From CAZCWX01 sp964502465 (GTDB lineage: Bacteria > Desulfobacterota > Binatia > Bin18): a DNA stretch of 29,822 nucleotides. The DNA is taken from positions 1 through 29,822 of the forward strand of contig CAZCWX010000646.1 in assembly GCA_964502465.1 (NCBI GenBank). The letters are read 5' to 3'. Below the pieces are notes generated by a model. It was not told the DNA's origin. It saw only the letters and a program-made list of their open reading frames with translations, and ran no database searches. The position numbers and the translations under genes were made by a program. Each line of letters begins with the position of its first letter. Positions within the stretch are counted from its first letter, which is position 1. Below, piece by piece: positions 16,324 through 23,898 of the stretch.

Positions 16324-16794
16324 TTACTTTTTGTCGGGGGACGGAGTCTTAGCGGGGTCGATCGTGGCGGAGGTGCGATCGATTTCTCTTTCCCATTGGC
16401 GGGTATTGATCTGAGTTTGGATGCGGGCAAGCAAATCTCGGTTGTTAATCGGTTTCACGACGAACTCACTCACGCCTAAGGCCATACCTGCTGCTCTGGT
16501 GGCCATGTCATCCTTCGCGGTCAAGAGGATGACCGGCAGTGACGGAGAGAGCCGTTTCAACTCTTCACAGACCTCGAGTCCGTCCATCCCCGGCATCATG
16601 ACATCGAGGATTACCACATCTACTGGGCGACTGCGCACGATATCAAGACACTCGGGACCGCTGTACGCGCCAAGTGCAGTGAGCTTATGACGAGACAGCA
16701 GACGAGAGAGAATATCCACTACCTCTTTATTGTCGTCCACAACCAGTACGGTTGCAGAGGGACCAGGAGACTGGGTTTTTTCTTCCGAGAGCAT
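16324..16794 (-). CDS. Stand-alone receiver-domain response regulator
   Basis: This 156-residue CheY-like protein has no output domain. Receiver residues are intact: acidic pair D20-D21, phospho-acceptor D64 in VVILDVMMPGMDG, T92 in LLTAKDD and K114 in FVVKP. The tail (about residues 125-156) is polar and charged. GGAGG lies 8 nt before the ATG. It begins 12 nt after the sigma-54 activator, which itself lacks a receiver; together they look like an NtrC-type regulator split into two proteins. No cognate histidine kinase is in the window. A direct regulatory interaction with the activator is inferred. Confidence 0.9.
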   Translation of the reverse strand: MLSEEKTQSPGPSATVLVVDDNKEVVDILSRLLSRHKLTALGAYSGPECLDIVRSRPVDVVILDVMMPGMDGLEVCEELKRLSPSLPVILLTAKDDMATRAAGMALGVSEFVVKPINNRDLLARIQTQINTRQWEREIDRTSATIDPAKTPSPDKK

Positions 16795-16806
16795 AAGAGG
16801 AGCCTC

Positions 16807-17817
16807 CTACGGGGCATGTGCTTCGCTTTGGTCAGCAGATGCAAGCAGGGGGGTAAAGCTTTTCTTGCGCCTGAGCATCGCTACCAACGTTGTGCGTTTG
16901 AGCCCTAAGAGTTGAGCGGCCGCTGTTTTGTTGCCGTTTGTCCGCCGCAAGGCCTCATCGATAATGCGAGACTTAAATTGCTCCAATGCGTGCCGGAGAT
17001 TTAAGTCCCTGTCGTTCAAGACCGGATGGGGGATTTTTTTCTCGGAAATAAAAGAGCGGACGTGAGGGGGAAGATCCTCTGGGTCAATACGATGAGTCTC
17101 ACTGAGAATGACAAGTCGCTCGACCAGATTCTCCAACTCCCGCACATTCCCAGGCCAATCATATTCCCAGAGATAAATCATTGCCTCTGGCGCTATTTCG
17201 ACGTTACGACTATATTTTTTGTTGCTTCTTTCGAGAAAGCGATGCACAAGGGTGGGAATATCCGAGCGCCGCGCCCGCAAAGGAGGTAAGTGGATCGGAA
17301 TCACTTGGAGGCGATAAAATAGATCCTCACGAAAAGCCCCTTTTTCTACTTCTTTTGCCAAGTCTTTGTTGGTGGATGCAACGACCCGTGCGTCAATGGT
17401 AAGTGCCCGATCGGCCCCCACTGAACGAATTTCTTTGCTTTGCAGAGCGCGCAGCAGCTTGGCCTGAAGAGAGACAGGCATCTCCGCCACTTCATCAAGG
17501 AAAATCGTCCCACCATCCGCCAACTGAAACATGCCAACTCGTGAAGAGGAGGCACCAGTAAATGCCCCACGAACATGCCCAAACAATTCACTCTCGAGCA
17601 GTTCTTGGGGGATAGCGGCGCAATTGACCGGCACGAACGGATGGTTCGCACGAAGGCTCTCATTGTGGAGCGCACGGGCAACTAACTCTTTACCGGTGCC
17701 GCTTTCGCCAGTGATCAACACTGTCGCGTCAGTGCGCGCCACTCGGTGCACCATGGCATGGATTTTCTGCATCAGAGGATGCTCGCCGATGAGTGGAAAA
17801 GAAACCGTTGGTGTCAT
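16807..17817 (-). CDS. Sigma-54-dependent transcriptional activator without receiver domain
   Basis: This 336-residue bacterial enhancer-binding protein consists of the AAA+ domain and a C-terminal Fis-type helix-turn-helix only. Walker A GESGTGKE is at residues 37-44, the sigma-54-contacting GAFTGA loop at 84-89 and Walker B GGTIFLDEV at about 102-110. WPGNVREL and the HTH (NGNKTAAAQLLGLKRTTL) follow. The N-terminal regulatory domain typical of NtrC is missing; a stand-alone receiver gene follows 12 nt downstream. The ATG at 17817 is preferred; an in-frame GTG at 17868 would add 17 residues across an A7-GGGC-T7 run. Neither has a good ribosome site. Target promoters are unknown. Confidence 0.9.
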   Translation of the reverse strand: MTPTVSFPLIGEHPLMQKIHAMVHRVARTDATVLITGESGTGKELVARALHNESLRANHPFVPVNCAAIPQELLESELFGHVRGAFTGASSSRVGMFQLADGGTIFLDEVAEMPVSLQAKLLRALQSKEIRSVGADRALTIDARVVASTNKDLAKEVEKGAFREDLFYRLQVIPIHLPPLRARRSDIPTLVHRFLERSNKKYSRNVEIAPEAMIYLWEYDWPGNVRELENLVERLVILSETHRIDPEDLPPHVRSFISEKKIPHPVLNDRDLNLRHALEQFKSRIIDEALRRTNGNKTAAAQLLGLKRTTLVAMLRRKKSFTPLLASADQSEAHAP

Positions 17818-17964
17818 ACCCACATGCCACGAGAAAAAAAGCCCTTTTTTTGACGTAGGGCCGGCCACGCCCTAAATATTCATGCTCTTTAGCAGACTTT
17901 ACACACTAACATGTTCCGTGTGAGAGAACAAACTGGGGAGGATTTTGTTTTTGCTTCCTTGCCG

Positions 17965-17981
17965 CGTTATTTTTTTGCCAC
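17965..17981. repeat. 17-nt direct repeat, copy 1
   Basis: CGTTATTTTTTTGCCAC is repeated exactly at 18064-18080, 99 bp away. It lies about 150 bp upstream of the activator's start. On the minus strand it reads GTGGCAAAAAAATAACG. Confidence 0.8.
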
Positions 17982-18063
17982 TTTCTTTAATAGTAAAAGA
18001 AGGGCGTAAAATGTGCAAATTTTCTCATTCTTCTTAGCCCTTGCAGTGCAAGAAAGCGCGGAA

Positions 18064-18080
18064 CGTTATTTTTTTGCCAC
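18064..18080. repeat. 17-nt direct repeat, copy 2
   Basis: Exact second copy of the sequence at 17965-17981; the flanking bases differ, so the identity is confined to the 17 nt, as expected for a protein-binding site. Confidence 0.8.
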
Positions 18081-18522
18081 CACCAGAGTTATCGGGATAC
18101 TCATGAGAAACTTAAAACTTTTGCAATTTCTACGATATTCCTAGTGAAGTTACAATAAAGAATTTTTGGTATTGTCTTTGCCCCTTCTTCCATGTTTCGT
18201 CGTATCCGCACGACTTCACGGGCAGTCAATTTCGGCGAACGATATGTCGGCAAGCCAGAGAACGACAGAGGGCGGAGCTACGTATACAGAGTGGAAAGGG
18301 TAAGGGGGAGTTCCTTGGTAGAGAAGAACACCATGATACGGCGGACCTTGGATAATTGCTGAAATTTGCAAAAGCTCGTCCCTTCGGCTGTCACTGAGGC
18401 GGTCCTTCTTTTCTCTCCACTGTGTACTCAGGTTTCAGGTTGCGAGAACCTCCCCTTCTTGTAGTATAGGAATGCTTTCTCAGTCTGTTCACACGTCCTT
18501 GCGCAGTTTTAGGTTACAGAGA

Positions 18523-18553
18523 GCAAAGTCTGTACAATAGACTTTGCTATACT
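18523..18553 (+). promoter_or_regulatory. Palindromic operator candidate next to a -10-like box
   Basis: GCAAAGTCT (18523-18531) and AGACTTTGC (18539-18547) form a perfect 9-bp inverted repeat with a 7-nt centre. TATACT (18548-18553) follows immediately. No TTGACA-like -35 is seen at the right spacing, which would fit a promoter that depends on an activator bound to the palindrome. It is about 80 bp upstream of the receiver gene at 18635. Confidence 0.5.
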
Positions 18554-18634
18554 AACACTTATGATGATAAGGTCTTTCTTCTTCAGGGCGGTCAGTATGG
18601 CGTCGCCTTCTAGCCTCGTGAGTGGAGAAATCAT

Positions 18635-19087
18635 ATGGGGAAGGTGATTCAATTTCCTCTCAAAAGCGAAAAGCGCGTGCCCACTAGCGGGAGAAATCTA
18701 CAGAAGAGGCTCAGCATCCTGATCGTAGAAGACCACGACTCTTTACGTGATATCGTCAGTGTCTACTTGATGCGCCAAGGGTATCACATCCACACTGCTG
18801 GGAACGGCCAGGCGGCGCTTGATATTTTGGCGACAGAAGAAATCCAACTCGTCCTTCTCGATCTGATGCTCCCCTGGGTTGATGGCTTTCAGGTGTTACA
18901 TCGTTTGCGACAGAAAAGGGGAGATGGGTTTCCTTACGTGATCGTCGTGTCTGCACTGACGGCAGAAGAGGACCGTAAGAAGATCCGTGAATTGGGAGGA
19001 GATGAATATCTGCCGAAACCTTTTCACCTTCCTCATCTTCTCGAACGGATTGAGGCGCTTGAGAGCCGACTCCGCCGAGGGAAATAG
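18635..19087 (+). CDS. Stand-alone receiver-domain response regulator
   Basis: This 150-residue receiver protein has a 25-residue basic N-terminal extension (MGKVIQFPLKSEKR...). Receiver residues are E32-D33, phospho-acceptor D76 in LVLLDLMLPWVDG, S106 in VVSALTAEED and K128 in YLPKPF. No DNA-binding or enzymatic output domain follows, so it probably signals through protein contact or a phosphorelay. GTGGAG precedes the ATG at a suitable distance. It opens the plus-strand regulatory island and is followed by a hairpin and the sigma factor 383 nt downstream. Confidence 0.9.
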   Translation: MGKVIQFPLKSEKRVPTSGRNLQKRLSILIVEDHDSLRDIVSVYLMRQGYHIHTAGNGQAALDILATEEIQLVLLDLMLPWVDGFQVLHRLRQKRGDGFPYVIVVSALTAEEDRKKIRELGGDEYLPKPFHLPHLLERIEALESRLRRGK

Positions 19088-19470
19088 CGGATCCGACAGC
19101 AGAGAAATCGCGCAAAACGGAACGGGTCTTCCAGAAGAAGACCCGTGGCGGGCCATGGGCAATCGCAGTCTTCTGCGTACATCACAGCTTGTTATTGATA
19201 TAGGCTTTTGGTGGACAGCTTCTTGGTTACAAACAATTGATTGATACGGGCGGTTGCGCGTCGTTACCTGCCTGATTGTTGTGATCATTCCTAATTGTCT
19301 GGCCTCTGCAGCGGCTTCACCGCTCCCTACCAGCTCGTCCGGCTGACAAACGGGGCGGTTCGAGCAAAAGAGAGGCCTGCCATATTTTTTCCTTTGCACA
19401 TTCACCGTCAATCTACCTCGCCCACACCCACAAGGAATGCGACGGGACGGGCAAGTCAGGAGGAACAGTC
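19088..19470. other. Gene-free leader between receiver gene and sigma factor
   Basis: This 383-nt stretch has no supported coding frame. It starts with a strong hairpin (19122-19146) and ends with the AGGAGG ribosome site of the sigma factor (about 7 nt before its GTG). The middle is unremarkable; I could not recognise a riboswitch fold or a consensus promoter. A long 5' leader or a small RNA is possible. Confidence 0.5.
19122..19146 (+). other. Hairpin downstream of the receiver gene
   Basis: ACGGGTCTTC and GAAGACCCGT form a perfect 10-bp stem with a 5-nt loop, 35 bases after the receiver stop. It is followed by GGCGGGCC instead of a T-run, so it may be a transcript-end stabiliser or a Rho-dependent end. 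Confidence 0.55.
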
Positions 19471-20379
19471 GTGAGAACAGCAGCAACAGCAGAAGCAACC
19501 GTGACTTCATTTCGTCCGCAGGTCCAGCCAATAAAGAAGGCAAAACGAGTCGCACGGGAAGAAATGATCGAGACCCATTTACCCTTGGTCCGCTTAGTAG
19601 CAGAGCGCATATATCGCCGCCTCCCTCCAGGAGTAGATCTAAGCTCATTGATCCATTCTGGAATTGTCGGACTCCTGGAGGCTATCCAGCGCTATGACTC
19701 AAGCCGAGGTGTGGCGTTTCAGACCTATGCCCGTTACCGCATCCAAGGCGAAATCATGGAGTACCTCCGCTCGCTTGACTGGGTTAGTCGTTCGGTCCGG
19801 GCGTGGGGGCGGCGGGTGGCAATGGCCCGCTCACGTATCGCTGGACGTATAGGACGCGAGCCTGGCCCCGAAGAAATGGCAGAGGAACTGGGAGTGTCTT
19901 TGACAGAGTATTATCGGGTGGATCAAAAAGTGAGCGATGCCGCACTTTTGAGTCTGGAAGATTTGTCTGTTGTCTCCGAAGAGGAGTGGAAAAAAGCCCG
20001 AGAGGAACTGCTGCAGCACCCTTTTCAGGACCCGCTGACTTCTGTGGAAGGAAAAGATTTGCTGGAGAAGTTGGTTTCGGCCCTAGCAATTTTATCCGAG
20101 CGAGAACGTCTGGTAGTGACACTGTATTACCATGAGGAACTCACGCTCAGGGAAATTGGTGAGGTGTTAGGGCTCACCGAGGGTAGAATCTGTCAGATCC
20201 ATGCTCAGGCTGTCTCTCGCTTGCGGCAGGTTCTCGAAGGGCGAGGGGAAAAGACAGGGGAAATAGCCGGAAAAACGACCAGCAAGGGGAAACAGAAGGG
20301 CGCAGTCACGAAAAGGACCGCCGTGTCGCCTGCGACGGCAGGGCGCAAGACGAAGCACGCAAGATTTGTGGTGTTGTGA
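19471..20379 (+). CDS. FliA/WhiG-type alternative sigma factor
   Basis: This 302-residue sigma-70-family group 3 factor has region 2 (HLPLVRLVAERI...DLSSLIHSGIVGLLEAIQRYD and FQTYARYRIQGEIMEYLRS), region 3 (about residues 125-165) and region 4 with HTH LTLREIGEVLGLTEGRICQI. The GEIMEYLRSLDWVSRSVR segment is characteristic of FliA/WhiG proteins. A basic tail of about 40 residues, rich in Lys, Thr and Gly, follows region 4 and is unusual for the family. The GTG start at 19471 has an excellent AGGAGG. No flagellar gene is nearby, so the regulon may concern pili, secretion or stress. The next gene is the receiver-PilB fusion. Confidence 0.9.
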   Translation: MRTAATAEATVTSFRPQVQPIKKAKRVAREEMIETHLPLVRLVAERIYRRLPPGVDLSSLIHSGIVGLLEAIQRYDSSRGVAFQTYARYRIQGEIMEYLRSLDWVSRSVRAWGRRVAMARSRIAGRIGREPGPEEMAEELGVSLTEYYRVDQKVSDAALLSLEDLSVVSEEEWKKAREELLQHPFQDPLTSVEGKDLLEKLVSALAILSERERLVVTLYYHEELTLREIGEVLGLTEGRICQIHAQAVSRLRQVLEGRGEKTGEIAGKTTSKGKQKGAVTKRTAVSPATAGRKTKHARFVVL

Positions 20380-20428
20380 GTCTGGGAAAGAAGACGAGAC
20401 CGATTCGCGGGGTGTGCACGGGTACAAA

Positions 20429-20458
20429 CTTTACGAAGACGAGCTTTACGAAGACGAG
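20429..20458. repeat. Tandem 15-bp duplication
   Basis: CTTTACGAAGACGAG occurs twice in direct tandem between the sigma factor and the PilB-like gene. It probably arose by slippage and has no evident function. Confidence 0.85.
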
Positions 20459-20629
20459 GTGCTACAGATTGCTGCGTATGGTCCGATGTAAATAGTGGAG
20501 AAGAGAGGGGGCAATATACGGTGGAGTAGGCCTGCCAGGTGCGCGATAGGCAGGAAGCGCTTGGGTGAGAGATCTGGCAAGAGGAAGGAAGAAGCTCCGA
20601 GACCAGGATTTTTCGGTGTGAAGGATACT

Positions 20630-22900
20630 ATGGCAAATGCAACAAAGCCGCTGGTCCTTTGTGTGGATGATGACAAAGGGATCCTGAAAATTACCGAGCG
20701 AGTACTCGTGAATGCCGGGTACGCAGTAATGACCGCTGACAGCGGGGACAGTGCTCTGCGGGCTCTTGGTCGGGTCAAACCAGACCTCATCCTGCTTGAT
20801 GTCATGATGCCGGGCCTTGATGGCTATGAGGTTTGTGCTCGACTACAAAAAGACAAAGACTTTGCATACATTCCTGTCATCTTTATCTCGGCCCTTGGAG
20901 AGGAAGAAAATCGCGCCCGAGCGTTTGCCCTTGGCGCTGTTGATTATCTAGTCAAACCGGTTGCCACGGAAACCCTTCTGCAAAAGATTGCGGCGCAGGT
21001 CAAAACCCTTGCCCGCTGGGAGGATCTGCGCCGGCAAGTAGGTCCTAAGGAAACAGGGATCGTACCCGCAGATTTTGCCCGCTTTAAGGCATTTCTAGCG
21101 CAACGTTTCTCGCTCCCACCTGACAAACAAGAACAACTTGCGGTGCTGACCCACGCAGAACTCTATACGGCGTCTTCTGGGTTAGGTGTGACCGAGAGTC
21201 AGATGGCCAAAGCGGTGGCCGAGTTCTTGTGCCTTCCCTACCGTCCAACCCTGAAACCGGGAGAGATTTTACTTGGGGTGTTACCTACCCCATTTTGTCG
21301 AGCCAATCTCGTCGTGGCAGTGAACGAGGCTTCTGGCAAACGCGGGTTCGTCTTGAGTAACCCGTTCAACTGGGAACTCCTCAATCTTCTGAGGAAAAAT
21401 AATGGCCAGGCGCAGGTGCTTCACCTCATCGTCACTGATCCCCAGAATCTCTTGAGTCTTTTTCAAGACGGAGGAACCCCGAACAAAGAGGCGCAGGCAA
21501 AGCAGGTTTCAATCTCAGACATCGAAGAGCAGTTACGCGAGCGTTATCAGGCAGACGAAAAGAAGATCATTCTCGTTGACGGAGCAACAGAGGAGTCCGA
21601 GCCCCTGGTTCTCTTAGTCCATCAGGTTATTGAGAACGCCTATACGATGGGGGCATCTGATATTCACCTCGAACCCTGGGAAGACGAAGTGATTGTCCGG
21701 TATCGCATCGATGGGGAGTTGCAGATTGTCAACCGACTCCGCCCACAGCGTCTCATTCGCTCTATGGTCGCGCGGATAAAAGTCATGAGTAATCTCGATA
21801 TTGCTGAACGGCGATTACCCCAGGATGGTCGCCTCATCTTTAAGCACTTCTCGAGTCGAGGCTTCGACTTCGACCTGCGCGTGTCTACGGCACCGATGCA
21901 CTTGGGCGAAAAGGTCGTGATGCGCATCCTGGATAAACAAAAGTCGGTCTTACCACTTGCTGATCTTGGGTTCTCGCCGCGCAATCTCGCGTTATATTGC
22001 TCGAAGATCACTTCTCCGCACGGGATGATCTTACATACCGGGCCAACCGGTTCTGGTAAGTCAATGACGCTCTACGCGGCATTGAACGAAATTCGGCGGC
22101 CTGAGGTCAACATCCAGACTATCGAAGACCCCATCGAGTATACTCTTGCAGGCATTAGCCAATTGCAGGTCCACCCAGAGATTGGGCTCACGTTTCAACG
22201 AGCGCTGCGCAGCTACCTTCGTCAGGACCCAGATGTGATCCTTGTGGGCGAAATTCGTGACCAAGAGACTGCAGAGATTGCTGTGAAAGCGGCGCTGACA
22301 GGTCATCTCTTGCTCTCTACGTTACACACGAACGATGCGCCCTCAACCATTATCCGGCTGACTGAAATGGGGATCGAGCCGTTTCTCGTGAGTTCCTCAA
22401 TCGTTTTGATCTGCGCCCAGCGCCTCCTGCGCAGGCTCTGTCATGCCTGCAAGGAAGCGTACCAACCAACTGAAGCACAGCAAGAATTAGTCGGGATGTC
22501 CCCACATGCGGACATCCCCCTCTATCGTCCCAAGGGATGCGAGGTCTGCAATGGGATTGGATATAAAGGGCGTGTCGGTATCCATGAGATCCTTGCGCCT
22601 GATGATGCTATGCGACGTGCGATAAACAAACAAGGTGTCACTGCTGAGGCTCTCAAACGCATGGCAGTGGAGCAGTGTGGCATGACTACGCTGTACTGGG
22701 ATGCGATGGACAAGGTGCGCGTTGGAGTCTGCTCTCTCGAAGATGTCCTGCTCAAAGTTCACAAAGATGAGTTTAACTCACGCCCAGCTTGGGTACTGGA
22801 AGGAAGACCGCAAGAATCGGCAATGTATGATATTCAGCCAGGGATGGAGACCGCGATTCCCCATCTTCCTCATGAAGATCCGGCGGTATTGATTGGGTGA
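20630..22900 (+). CDS. Receiver domain fused to a PilB/GspE-type assembly ATPase
   Basis: This 756-residue fusion begins with a full receiver domain (about residues 7-125; D13-D14, phospho-acceptor D57 in LILLDVMMPG, K109 in YLVKP). A type II secretion/type IV pilus ATPase N-terminal domain follows at about 150-290. The GspE/PilB motor domain has Walker A GPTGSGKS at 471-478, an Asp box and Walker B LVGEIRDQETA near 535, a His box, and the zinc-binding tetracysteine CHAC...CEVC near 600-640. The ATPase hexamer drives pilus extension or pseudopilus assembly at the inner membrane. ATG 20630 follows GAAGGA; the upstream frame to 20495 is not supported. The last 40 residues are a non-conserved tail. 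No pilM/N/O/C or pilin gene is adjacent. Confidence 0.92.
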   Translation: MANATKPLVLCVDDDKGILKITERVLVNAGYAVMTADSGDSALRALGRVKPDLILLDVMMPGLDGYEVCARLQKDKDFAYIPVIFISALGEEENRARAFALGAVDYLVKPVATETLLQKIAAQVKTLARWEDLRRQVGPKETGIVPADFARFKAFLAQRFSLPPDKQEQLAVLTHAELYTASSGLGVTESQMAKAVAEFLCLPYRPTLKPGEILLGVLPTPFCRANLVVAVNEASGKRGFVLSNPFNWELLNLLRKNNGQAQVLHLIVTDPQNLLSLFQDGGTPNKEAQAKQVSISDIEEQLRERYQADEKKIILVDGATEESEPLVLLVHQVIENAYTMGASDIHLEPWEDEVIVRYRIDGELQIVNRLRPQRLIRSMVARIKVMSNLDIAERRLPQDGRLIFKHFSSRGFDFDLRVSTAPMHLGEKVVMRILDKQKSVLPLADLGFSPRNLALYCSKITSPHGMILHTGPTGSGKSMTLYAALNEIRRPEVNIQTIEDPIEYTLAGISQLQVHPEIGLTFQRALRSYLRQDPDVILVGEIRDQETAEIAVKAALTGHLLLSTLHTNDAPSTIIRLTEMGIEPFLVSSSIVLICAQRLLRRLCHACKEAYQPTEAQQELVGMSPHADIPLYRPKGCEVCNGIGYKGRVGIHEILAPDDAMRRAINKQGVTAEALKRMAVEQCGMTTLYWDAMDKVRVGVCSLEDVLLKVHKDEFNSRPAWVLEGRPQESAMYDIQPGMETAIPHLPHEDPAVLIG

Positions 22901-22906
22901 TGCGCC

Positions 22907-23866
22907 ATGAAAATCTTGTTTGCTGAGGATGATCCAGTGTCCCGACGCGGACTTTCTGCCATCCTAAAAAAGTGGGGCTATGAGGTCCTGCAAGCCCGTG
23001 ATGGGAATGAGGCATGGCAGGTACTGCAGCGCGGCGATGCCCCACAGTTAGCTATCCTCGATTGGATGATGCCAGGTCTGGACGGGGTCGAGGTCTGTCG
23101 TCGGGTGCGACAGTTCAGGAACGAGCCTTACACGTATATTCTTCTCTTGACAGCCAGAACGCAACAGGAAGATATCGTTGCCGGACTCGAGGCTGGCGCG
23201 GATGACTATCTGACCAAACCATTTCATACTCACGAGTTACAGGTCCGCCTGCGTGCGGGGAGACGGATCCTTGATCTGCAGACGGCACTTATTAGTGCAA
23301 GAGAAAAACTCCGTAACCAGGCGACGCATGATCCTCTTACGGGCCTATGGAACCGGGCGGCTATTTTTGATTTGCTACGGCGGGAGATGGCGCGAGCAGA
23401 ACGGGAAGGTTCTCCTCTCAGCATTATCATGGCCGATGTGGATCATTTCAAACGTGTCAACGATGCCTATGGCCATCTAGGCGGCGATGTGGCGCTGCGC
23501 GCAGTTGCCCATCGTATCCGCGCTTCAAGACGGCCGTATGACGAGGTTGGCCGATACGGAGGAGAGGAATTTTTGCTTGTCCTCCCACAATGCGATGCAC
23601 GAGAGGCGGCACGAGTGGCTGAACGGGTGCGCTCCTGTGTGGAGAAAAAGCCAGTCGATACGCTGGAAGGAAAACTCTTTGTGACTGCGAGTTTCGGTGT
23701 GGCGACCCGAGGAACAGTGAAGGAGGCGGATATGGAAACGTTTCTCCATGCCGCAGATGCTGCCCTCTATCGAGCAAAACAAGGAGGGCGTAACCGCGTT
23801 GCGCTAGAGCGGGCTGATGAAGTGGTTATGCCCCACCCCTCTGCTTGCCAGCTCCCTGCCCTGTAA
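22907..23866 (+). CDS. Receiver-GGDEF diguanylate cyclase response regulator
   Basis: This 319-residue PleD/WspR-like protein makes cyclic di-GMP from two GTP when its receiver is phosphorylated. The receiver occupies residues 1-120 (D8-D9, acceptor D52 in AILDWMMPG, K104 region in YLTKPF). A short coiled linker leads to the GGDEF domain, which has DPLTGLWNR, ADVDHFKRVND and the active-site loop RYGGEEF. An RxxD inhibitory site (RPYD) sits five residues before GGEEF, so product feedback inhibition is expected. The start is 6 nt after the receiver-PilB stop, so both are surely on one transcript and probably in one pathway. Confidence 0.95.
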   Translation: MKILFAEDDPVSRRGLSAILKKWGYEVLQARDGNEAWQVLQRGDAPQLAILDWMMPGLDGVEVCRRVRQFRNEPYTYILLLTARTQQEDIVAGLEAGADDYLTKPFHTHELQVRLRAGRRILDLQTALISAREKLRNQATHDPLTGLWNRAAIFDLLRREMARAEREGSPLSIIMADVDHFKRVNDAYGHLGGDVALRAVAHRIRASRRPYDEVGRYGGEEFLLVLPQCDAREAARVAERVRSCVEKKPVDTLEGKLFVTASFGVATRGTVKEADMETFLHAADAALYRAKQGGRNRVALERADEVVMPHPSACQLPAL

Positions 23867-23898
23867 CCCCTCTTCAGATCTGTCCTTCCTCTCTTGTA

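Larger units (their letters stand above)
17869..18634. other. 0.77-kb gene-free divergent regulatory region
   Basis: No credible coding frame is seen between the divergent sigma-54 activator and the 18635 receiver gene. The stretch is more A/T-rich than its surroundings. It holds two copies of a 17-nt sequence (17965-17981 and 18064-18080) and a 25-nt palindrome beside a TATACT box (18523-18553). Several poly-T runs are present. I looked for c-di-GMP-type riboswitch cores and sigma-54 -24/-12 elements and found none convincing. A small RNA could be encoded here. Confidence 0.6.

Noticed and set aside
16251..16430. Longer N-terminus of hisS
   Set aside because: It overlaps the response regulator gene, has no HisRS similarity, and the ATG at 16250 has GAGG upstream.
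17961..18080. Possible sigma-54 -24/-12 promoter in the GTGGCA-containing repeats
   Set aside because: On the minus strand TGGCA is not followed by GC at the required 10-bp spacing in either copy.
17869..19470. c-di-GMP riboswitch upstream of the receiver or sigma genes
   Set aside because: No GEMM-type core or paired P1/P2/P3 stems could be recognised by eye in either gap; a covariance-model search would decide.
23867..23898. Terminator between the convergent GGDEF and comEC genes
   Set aside because: Only a loose CTTCCTC/GAGGAAG pairing with a long loop and no T-run; too weak to list.
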